The notes under the pieces were generated by a model. The model had not been told where the DNA came from and did not search any database. It saw only the letters and a list, made by a program, of their open reading frames with translations. From Nitrosopumilales archaeon UBA218 (lineage in GTDB: Archaea; Thermoproteota; Nitrososphaeria; Nitrososphaerales; Nitrosopumilaceae), in NCBI GenBank assembly GCA_002499525.1, contig DAMC01000038.1, positions 1 through 8,909 of the forward strand: DNA of 8,909 nt. Reading direction: 5' to 3'. Of the stretch, positions 1-5,442 are shown piece by piece; the stretch's first letter is position 1; every line of letters begins with the position of its first letter. Both the position numbers and the translations under genes were made by a program.

Positions 1-55
1 TTATCGCCTTTATCTCCAGAAGGTCCTTTGTCACCTTTATCGCCTTTATCTCCAG
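1..55 (-). repeat. 19-bp direct repeat within the collagen-like coding region
   Basis: Bases 1-19 and 37-55 are identical, offset by 36 bases (12 codons, four Gly-X-Y triplets). The copies encode Gly-Asp-Lys triplets. The repeat keeps the reading frame, so slippage or recombination between copies would change the length of the triple helix in whole triplets. Confidence 0.75.
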
Positions 56-632
56 GAGATCCGGATGTTCCCTTTTCTCCCTGAGGTCCGGGTTGACCCA
101 TAATTCCCATTGGTCCTTTATCTCCTTGAACACCCTGAGGGCCACGTTCACCAACAGGTCCGCGTTCGCCAGGTGGGCCCATGGGTCCTACTGGTCCTCT
201 TTCTCCCTGGAGTCCTGTTGGACCTCTGACACCTCTTTCACCTCGCGCCGGTCGTTCTTCGATAATTGGTTCAACTTCTGTTTTTCTTTTTTGTTTGGTG
301 ATTTCGGGTTCAATGGTTTTTTCTGATGATGATGTTTTTACTTCAAAAACAGAATGCAGTGATGAAAATTGATCGCTTACAATTATCCAAATGGAGGGTA
401 ATTCAAGGACAGAGTTAGGAATTGGGTTGCTATCAGACCCGAGTATCTGAGTAAATTTTGAATCTTTAACATGTAAATGAAAACGGTCTTGCCAGAGAGT
501 TGTGAATCTTTTGGAGGCTATTTCTTCGGCCTGAGGCAATCTGGCAGAAATGGAAATTTGTACTTCGTATACTCCAGACTGTTTGAACGGTGCAGCGCCA
601 GAAACCTCTAACCTTCTTGTCTCAATAGACAT
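1..632 (-). CDS. Collagen-like protein, Gly-X-Y repeat, C-terminus cut by window edge
   Basis: Reading the minus strand from an ATG at 632-630 gives an open frame of 210 codons that leaves the window at base 1. Residues 1-130 form a non-repetitive N-terminal region beginning MSIETRRLEV, rich in beta-prone stretches and ending in a charged Glu/Lys/Ser/Thr linker. From about residue 131 (bases 242-1) every third residue is glycine without interruption for 26 triplets plus a partial one, e.g. GER, GPV, GPP, GDK. This is the collagen triple-helix pattern. Acidic X and basic Y residues are common (GER, GEK, GDKGDKGDK), the ion-pair arrangement used by bacterial collagens without hydroxyproline. 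No signal peptide or membrane segment is visible, and an in-frame stop at 671-669 limits any N-terminal extension to 12 codons. Function and location are unknown; a structural, surface or filament role is only a guess. The collagen-like call is firm, the start fairly firm. Confidence 0.88.
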   Translation of the reverse strand, partial: MSIETRRLEVSGAAPFKQSGVYEVQISISARLPQAEEIASKRFTTLWQDRFHLHVKDSKFTQILGSDSNPIPNSVLELPSIWIIVSDQFSSLHSVFEVKTSSSEKTIEPEITKQKRKTEVEPIIEERPARGERGVRGPTGLQGERGPVGPMGPPGERGPVGERGPQGVQGDKGPMGIMGQPGPQGEKGTSGSPGDKGDKGDKGPSGDKGD

Positions 633-653
633 CAAACAGGTTGTAATCTGCAA

Positions 654-663
654 GTATTTTTGT
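654..663 (-). promoter_or_regulatory. Possible TATA-like box for the collagen-like gene
   Basis: On the minus strand ACAAAAATAC is centred about 27 bases upstream of the ATG at 632, which would give a nearly leaderless transcript. An almost identical element (ACAAAAAATAC) lies at the same distance upstream of thi4 at 4570-4580, giving mild mutual support. It is a weak match to a classical archaeal TATA box. Confidence 0.38.
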
Positions 664-710
664 ATTTTCTATCTATTACTAGTTACCTTGCTTACCAATG
701 TTCAGGTGGG

Positions 711-718
711 TATTTATT
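711..718 (+). promoter_or_regulatory. TATA box for the TPR-protein gene
   Basis: TATTTATT is centred about 27 bases upstream of the ATG at 742. This is the archaeal TATA-to-start-site distance and predicts a leaderless mRNA beginning at or next to the ATG. No Shine-Dalgarno sequence precedes the start. Confidence 0.55.
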
Positions 719-741
719 CAAACTAGTTACAAAATCGGTAA

Positions 742-1878
742 ATGAAAAAGAAATTGGAGGCAGATGATGACCAAGATCTTCAAAAGTATGAAAACAGCCA
801 AAAAAAAGACCTCCCAAAGCCCGTAGATGGTAAAACCGATTTAGTCAAGGCAGATTATCAGCAGGAGAAATTACTCAAAAAGGGCATCCACCTTATGGCA
901 GACGAACGTCTAGAAGATGCTGTAAAAGTTTTCGACCAAATTGTCCGCATAGATCCTACTAATACAGAGGCATTACTAAAGATGGGTTATTCAAAATTCC
1001 ACCTAGACGATTATGCCGGTGCATTGCAAGCATATGACAAAGTTTTGGATATGGATGTGGCAAATTCAGAAGCATGGAATCTCAAGTCTCTGGTGCATTA
1101 TCAACAAAAGAATTTTGCTAAAGCTCTTGACTGTGTAGAAAAATCAATAGAGTCTGACCCAACATTTGGCATGGCATGGTACAACAAGGCATGTTACTTG
1201 TCAATGCTAAACGAGGTCCCAGAATCAATTGAATCATTAAAACGCTCTATTGAAATTGATGTCAAAAATGCAAAACGTGCTGTTCGAGACAAGGATTTTT
1301 CCAATATCAAAATCGAGGAAAGTTTTAGACGCATCGTAGAGTTAGTTGTGTTCGAGTCAATCAGACAAGGTTATCATACAGTTGGAGCTATTGTTTGGAC
1401 GACTTTTGTCAGCAAGGCAGAAGTTGAAGATTCTCTCAAGAAATTATTGGAGAAAGGACTAATAATCAAAAACGAGAAAAGACAAGGACTCAACAAGATC
1501 GATACATATGATATCGAGTCAGAGCTTGCTGCAAAGGTAGGAGTTGAAAAGAAGAGCCTCATCGGAACTACCAAGAAATTACCAGGTGTCATAAAATCAT
1601 TAAAAGAAATGAGTGAATCTATTCAATCAACAAAGATTGCAATTGAAGAAGAAAATATTGAAAAAATTATCAAAAACTTTGATTCGTTTATCGACTCGGA
1701 CAAGTTAGGCTCCGTTATGATCGAGCAATTCCTCGAAGAACATCGTGAGATTCGACTTTACAAAGTAAGATTAGAGGAAAAGGGAACAGAATACCTTAAT
1801 GAAAACAAGGCCAAGATTTTGGAATTGTTTGATAATTTAGAGGCAGTAGTAACTAAGAAAATCCGTGGCAAAATCTAA
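742..1878 (+). CDS. Tetratricopeptide-repeat protein with possible winged-helix segment
   Basis: A 378-residue cytoplasmic-looking protein with no signal peptide or membrane segment. Residues 1-40 are charged and probably disordered. Four TPR units of 34 residues follow at about 41-74, 75-108, 109-142 and 143-176, with the usual small and aromatic positions and the closing DPTN/DPTF-type turns. Residues about 191-262 (ESFRRIVELVVFES onward, to IIKNEKRQG) resemble a helix-helix-hairpin winged-helix fold. The remainder, to 378, is helical and charged and could be coiled coil. TPRs mediate protein-protein contacts; the partner cannot be read from the sequence. The start is supported by a TATA box 27 bases upstream. 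The gene meets the rhodanese gene end to end, its stop directly abutting the opposite stop. TPR assignment is secure; the winged-helix reading is tentative and no function is assigned. Confidence 0.88.
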   Translation: MKKKLEADDDQDLQKYENSQKKDLPKPVDGKTDLVKADYQQEKLLKKGIHLMADERLEDAVKVFDQIVRIDPTNTEALLKMGYSKFHLDDYAGALQAYDKVLDMDVANSEAWNLKSLVHYQQKNFAKALDCVEKSIESDPTFGMAWYNKACYLSMLNEVPESIESLKRSIEIDVKNAKRAVRDKDFSNIKIEESFRRIVELVVFESIRQGYHTVGAIVWTTFVSKAEVEDSLKKLLEKGLIIKNEKRQGLNKIDTYDIESELAAKVGVEKKSLIGTTKKLPGVIKSLKEMSESIQSTKIAIEEENIEKIIKNFDSFIDSDKLGSVMIEQFLEEHREIRLYKVRLEEKGTEYLNENKAKILELFDNLEAVVTKKIRGKI

Positions 1879-2676
1879 TCATTCTGCAGACAAGTCCCAA
1901 TAATTTGCATTTTCCTGTCTCACTATGGGTTTGTTGAGTCCTTTCCACTCTTTGAAAGAACGAACATACAATTTGACATTAGGAAAATCGGCTGATTTTA
2001 GTGCATAGTATGCAAGCCCAGACAGTGTTCCGACACTACCACAATAAGTGATGATTTCTGCATCTTGAGGAATATTCCTATTTTTGAGCAATCTTTTCAT
2101 TTCTTCTTTTGGTTTCAAAATTTTATCATCTGATGCCAATGTTCTATATGGAATGTTGATGGCGCCTGGAATGTGTTGTTCTAGAAAGTTTAGCCTTTCA
2201 CGATTGTCAATGACAATGACATTTTTTTGCTCTTTTACCTGCTCTAGATATTCTGCAGATGACATGATTTGAGGTTGCAGTTTGATCGAATGTGTTTTTG
2301 ACGAGATTTCAGTTTCCGAATTATCAGTTTCAAGCCCCAGTCCTTTCCACTGAGAATAAGTCATATCAAGTAAAGAGACCTCAGAGTGGCCAAGATATTG
2401 TAGGGTCCAAGCTACTCTTGATGCGAGTGCACCAAAAGTGTCATCATAAACAACAACTTGGGTTTGATCATCAATTCCTAAATTTTGAGCTATTTTGAGG
2501 ACCTTTTCCGGTGAATCATCAGCGAGTAATTCGGCAAGTGGTAAATTAACAGATTTTGGTATGTGATCTTTTTTGTAGTCTTCAGCTCTTCTTACATCAA
2601 TTATTCGAACACTGTTATCACGAATCTGACCACGTAAACTGTCAGCATCAGTTGTAGTCTTACTCAAGCTGCGCAT
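1879..2676 (-). CDS. Tandem-domain rhodanese (thiosulfate/3-mercaptopyruvate sulfurtransferase)
   Basis: A 265-residue protein with two rhodanese domains. The first (about 8-115) has the opening IIDVR and HIPKSVNLP motifs but the active loop reads YDDTFGALASR, with aspartate where cysteine would be, so it is structural, as is usual in tandem rhodaneses. The second (about 138-250) has VIDNRE, HIPGAINIP and the loop CGSVGT with Cys212, the only cysteine in the protein and the expected persulfide-forming residue. The loop resembles the CGSGVT of mercaptopyruvate sulfurtransferases with Val and Gly exchanged. The expected reaction is sulfane-sulfur transfer from thiosulfate or mercaptopyruvate to a thiol acceptor. 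The ATG at 2676 lies inside the 3' end of the sulfite reductase gene (13-base overlap), so the two are co-transcribed and probably translationally coupled. The native donor cannot be told from the sequence. Confidence 0.93.
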   Translation of the reverse strand: MRSLSKTTTDADSLRGQIRDNSVRIIDVRRAEDYKKDHIPKSVNLPLAELLADDSPEKVLKIAQNLGIDDQTQVVVYDDTFGALASRVAWTLQYLGHSEVSLLDMTYSQWKGLGLETDNSETEISSKTHSIKLQPQIMSSAEYLEQVKEQKNVIVIDNRERLNFLEQHIPGAINIPYRTLASDDKILKPKEEMKRLLKNRNIPQDAEIITYCGSVGTLSGLAYYALKSADFPNVKLYVRSFKEWKGLNKPIVRQENANYWDLSAE

Positions 2677-4472
2677 TCTCCCTTACCAGTTCTTGTATGA
2701 TAACTAGAGTCACTACCATAATCTGCGTAGAAATCCTTGTCCTGCTCGATTGAGGGTGTCTCTGTGAACGGCAAGAGAATTTGCTTGATATCATTTACAG
2801 ATTTTACCTGAGAGTCCGCATGTCCGGTTATCACTTTGTGAATCCAGTTCTTGAAATCCTCTCCTGGTTTTTTATTATTCTTGAATACCTCAATTAGTTT
2901 TAGTGTTGCAGGGATCACTCGTTTTGCTGGGATTCTCATCACTGTGACTCCTAACATGGTCTCACCATCAGAGCGTCCACCAACTGACATCTGGTATACA
3001 GGATACATGTCTTTGTCAACTCTGCCACCACCTCCAAAGAATCCCAAGGTTGCAATTTGATGCTGACCGCAAGAGTTTGGACAGCCACTGATTTTAATCG
3101 AGGATTCTCTTAGATCTTCGTCTTCGTCCAGTTTTAACTCGATGAATTTTCTTTGAATTTCTTTTGCAAGACGGTGAGAGTTGGTTAGTGCCAAATTACA
3201 CGATGTTGTTCCTGAACATCCAATAGGGTGAACCATCGTCAGAGAGCCAGGATTTGCCAGACCTACCTCTAACAATTTTGAGTAAAGTCTTGGCAGGTCA
3301 TCTTCAGATACAAATCTAAGATAAACATCCTGAACAAAACCAGTTCTGGCATATCCCTCAGCAGAAAATTCTTTAGATATGTCTGCAAGTGCACGAAGTT
3401 GATTGGCCGTGATATCTCCTGCCTCCAGAGTTATTGATACGGAATAGTATCCTGATTGTTTTTGTGCAAATGTATTGCCTTTACGCCATCTAGAGAATCC
3501 ATCAGGTATGGATTTATCATCAAATCCAGAAATTCTGATATGTGATTCAAGTTTTTGCGGAGTTTCGTCTACAGATAATTTAACAATTGCAGACTGAGTC
3601 ATTCTTACTATTGCTCTTTCCTTAAGAATCAAAGTTTGGAATTGTTCCCAACCCATCTCATTTACCAAGTAACGCATTCTATTACGTTCCATATGCTTTC
3701 TGTCACCTAGTCTATCAAAGATTCGTATGGTTGCAATCGACGTGTAAAGCAAATCTTCTTCAGGAGTCCAGTCCTCAAGCTGATGACCAACGAAGGATCT
3801 ATTCCCTAGCCCACCCCCCATGAATATTTTAAATCCACGTCTGGGTTGTCCATTAATTGTTTTTATTTGTGGAATAAGGCCAATGTCCACCATTCTGGCC
3901 ATTCCATGTTTTTCACAACATGTAAAATTAAACTTGAATTTTCTAGGTAACGATTGATTCAGGGGGTTTCTAAGAAAGAATTTTGCAGTGGCTACAGCAT
4001 ATGGCGTGACGTCAAATTCTTCAGCTGGGCAAACACCTGCGACAGGACTGCACATGACATTTCTCACTGCGTTACCACATGCTTCCCTAGAAGTCAGGCC
4101 AACTTCTGCCAAACTTCTTAAAATTTCAGACACGTCCTCAAGTATGACCCAGTGGAGTTGCATGTTTTGTCTGGTAGATACGTGTGCAGAGCCAATAGAG
4201 TATTGTTCAGAAAGAGTTGCGATTTTTTCCAGTTGGTGAGGATAAACTTCTCCTGCAGGGAGTTTTATTCTGACCATTGCATAATCATCAGTCATTCGAG
4301 TACCATAGGCTCCATGCTGAAGTCTAAATCTTCTAAACAGATCAGAGTCCAATTTCCCTTGTCGGAATAGCTTTACAGTTTCCGCAAATCGCTCAGATTC
4401 CTCTACGCGGCCCCAGTTTATCTTCGGTTTTCTGCCTTGGCGCGACTGTTTGGTGATTGTACTCAATTTCAA
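2664..4472 (-). CDS. Siroheme [4Fe-4S] sulfite reductase, ferredoxin-type (nitrite/sulfite reductase family)
   Basis: A 602-residue single-chain enzyme with the family's duplicated architecture. Cluster and siroheme ligands are Cys419-x5-Cys425 (GCSGTTSC) and Cys464-x3-Cys468 (GCPNSCG). Substrate-binding basic residues appear as Arg101 (STRQN), Arg137 (AVRNV), and Lys178 and Lys180 (LPRKFK). Tyr56 (GAYGTR) and Cys132 (EACGN) fall where Mycobacterium tuberculosis SirA has its Tyr-Cys pair next to siroheme, which favours sulfite over nitrite reduction. The reaction is six-electron reduction of sulfite to sulfide, probably fed by ferredoxin. The frame opens with TTG at 4472 directly after an in-frame stop, and a TATA box 25 bases upstream suggests a leaderless message. 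A second TTG at 4466 is an alternative, and no ATG precedes residue 60. The tail ends in GKGECAA. Rhodanese follows with overlap. Databases may name it nitrite reductase; the surrounding sulfur genes argue against that. Confidence 0.93.
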   Translation of the reverse strand: MKLSTITKQSRQGRKPKINWGRVEESERFAETVKLFRQGKLDSDLFRRFRLQHGAYGTRMTDDYAMVRIKLPAGEVYPHQLEKIATLSEQYSIGSAHVSTRQNMQLHWVILEDVSEILRSLAEVGLTSREACGNAVRNVMCSPVAGVCPAEEFDVTPYAVATAKFFLRNPLNQSLPRKFKFNFTCCEKHGMARMVDIGLIPQIKTINGQPRRGFKIFMGGGLGNRSFVGHQLEDWTPEEDLLYTSIATIRIFDRLGDRKHMERNRMRYLVNEMGWEQFQTLILKERAIVRMTQSAIVKLSVDETPQKLESHIRISGFDDKSIPDGFSRWRKGNTFAQKQSGYYSVSITLEAGDITANQLRALADISKEFSAEGYARTGFVQDVYLRFVSEDDLPRLYSKLLEVGLANPGSLTMVHPIGCSGTTSCNLALTNSHRLAKEIQRKFIELKLDEDEDLRESSIKISGCPNSCGQHQIATLGFFGGGGRVDKDMYPVYQMSVGGRSDGETMLGVTVMRIPAKRVIPATLKLIEVFKNNKKPGEDFKNWIHKVITGHADSQVKSVNDIKQILLPFTETPSIEQDKDFYADYGSDSSYHTRTGKGECAA

Positions 4473-4493
4473 TTAGCTTCTCTTAAAATCGGA

Positions 4494-4500
4494 TATAAAT
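4494..4500 (-). promoter_or_regulatory. TATA box for the sulfite reductase-rhodanese operon
   Basis: The minus strand reads ATTTATA, centred about 25 bases upstream of the TTG start at 4472, a standard archaeal spacing that gives a leaderless or near-leaderless mRNA. The same bases read TATAAAT on the plus strand, so they could also serve thi4 with a leader of about 80 bases. Confidence 0.5.
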
Positions 4501-4515
4501 TTTTGATAAAAATTT
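4497..4515. promoter_or_regulatory. 8-bp perfect inverted repeat, candidate operator
   Basis: AAATTTTT-GAT-AAAAATTT is a perfect 8-bp inverted repeat with a 3-bp spacer. It overlaps the sulfite reductase TATA box and extends directly upstream of it, where a dimeric regulator would cover the TATA/BRE region. The region is AT-rich, which raises the chance of coincidence. As RNA the hairpin would be all A-U and weak, so a DNA-level site is more likely than a terminator. Confidence 0.35.
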
Positions 4516-4569
4516 CGAATTTACCTGAAAACCAAAATCATAGGCAATATTTTCCATTAGTGTATCCTA

Positions 4570-4580
4570 ACAAAAAATAC
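4570..4580 (+). promoter_or_regulatory. Possible TATA-like box for the thi4 operon
   Basis: ACAAAAAATAC is centred about 28 bases upstream of the ATG at 4603, which would give a leaderless transcript. It nearly matches the element before the collagen-like gene at the same distance. It is a weak match to a classical TATA box. Confidence 0.38.
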
Positions 4581-4602
4581 AGTAAACGACAAAAAACTAT
4601 TA

Positions 4603-5439
4603 ATGTCATTTAATTTTGGTAGATTCGTGCAAAGTGCCCAAACAAAAACAAAGATTTTTGCAGATGTAAACGAAGCAAAAATCACCGCAGCAATCGCTGA
4701 TGAATTCTTTGCAGTATTCAAGGAAAGAATCACTTCTGATGTAATAATTATCGGTGCAGGTCCGGCAGGATTAACTGCGGGACGCGAACTCTCATTGATG
4801 GGCTACAAGGTTCTAATCATAGAGCAAAACAACTATCTCGGAGGAGGTTATTGGCTTGGGGGATATATGATGAATCCTGTCACAGTCAGAGCCCCAGCAC
4901 AGAAAATTTGGGATGAGTTAGGAGTACCTTACAAACAAGCAGGAGAAGGTCTATACATAACAGCTGGTCCCCACGCAGTTTCAAAACTGATTGCTGCAAC
5001 TTGTGATGCAGGAGTAAAATTTTTGAATCTTACAAAATTTGACGATTTAATTTTAAAGTATGGTAGAGTATCTGGCCTTGTTGTAAACTGGATGCCAGTT
5101 TCAGCACTACCCAGAAACATCACATGTGTTGATCCAGTTGCATTGGAATCCAAGATGGTAATTGATGCATCAGGTCATGATTCTGTTGCTGTAAAAAGAT
5201 TGGTAGATAGAAAACTAGTCGACTGGAAAGGAATGAATCCAATGTGGGTCGAAGACGGGGAGGATAAAGTTGTCGAGTCGACTGGAGAAGTCTATCCAGG
5301 ATTAGTTATTGCCGGTATGTCAGTAACTGAGACTCATGGATTGCCAAGAATGGGTCCTACTTTTGGCTCAATGTTGTTTTCTGGCAAGCGTGCAGCTGAA
5401 ATCACTGCACAGAAATTAAAAGAACTAAACAGAAACTAG
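4603..5439 (+). CDS. thi4: Thi4-type thiamine thiazole synthase with cysteine at the sulfur-donor position
   Basis: A 278-residue member of the Thi4 family, which builds the thiazole phosphate of thiamine from NAD and glycine. The Rossmann motif GAGPAG (51-56) follows VIII, and an acidic residue ends the next strand (IIEQN). LGGGYWLGGYMM (79-90), DASGHD (188-193) and the C-terminal signature GLVIAGM, LPRMGPTFGSMLFSGKRAA (233-265) are all family hallmarks. The residue before VDP is Cys175 (NITCVDP). Eukaryotic Thi4 and Haloferax Thi4 have cysteine there and the yeast enzyme sacrifices that sulfur, whereas sulfide-using methanogen enzymes have histidine. A self-sacrificing, single-turnover mechanism is therefore the inference. 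The N-terminus is roughly 15-20 residues longer than in many archaeal homologues. It is first in an operon with the gene three bases downstream. No TPP riboswitch is visible in the leader. Confidence 0.95.
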   Translation: MSFNFGRFVQSAQTKTKIFADVNEAKITAAIADEFFAVFKERITSDVIIIGAGPAGLTAGRELSLMGYKVLIIEQNNYLGGGYWLGGYMMNPVTVRAPAQKIWDELGVPYKQAGEGLYITAGPHAVSKLIAATCDAGVKFLNLTKFDDLILKYGRVSGLVVNWMPVSALPRNITCVDPVALESKMVIDASGHDSVAVKRLVDRKLVDWKGMNPMWVEDGEDKVVESTGEVYPGLVIAGMSVTETHGLPRMGPTFGSMLFSGKRAAEITAQKLKELNRN

Positions 5440-5442
5440 ATC

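Noticed and set aside
1..60. Repeated segments at the left edge as a CRISPR or tandem-repeat array
   Set aside because: The repeats keep codon phase and encode Gly-Asp-Lys triplets; there are no unique spacers of uniform length.
93..372. Two plus-strand open frames of 63 and 77 codons opposite the collagen-like gene
   Set aside because: They are antisense shadows: Trp/Ser/Pro-rich with no family features, produced by the periodic glycine codons of the minus-strand collagen frame.
2664..4472. Ferredoxin-nitrite reductase (NirA) as the name for this gene
   Set aside because: The family match allows it, but Cys132/Tyr56 and the sulfur-gene surroundings favour sulfite reductase.
4497..4515. The inverted repeat as a transcription terminator
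   Set aside because: It lies between divergent starts, not after a gene, and the all-A/T stem would be weak as RNA.
4473..4602. TPP riboswitch upstream of thi4, suggested by ACCTGA at 4523-4528
   Set aside because: The other conserved TPP elements (CTGAGA, the GGGG/TGC segment and paired stems) are absent, and the region is short and A/T-rich. The hexamer alone is chance.
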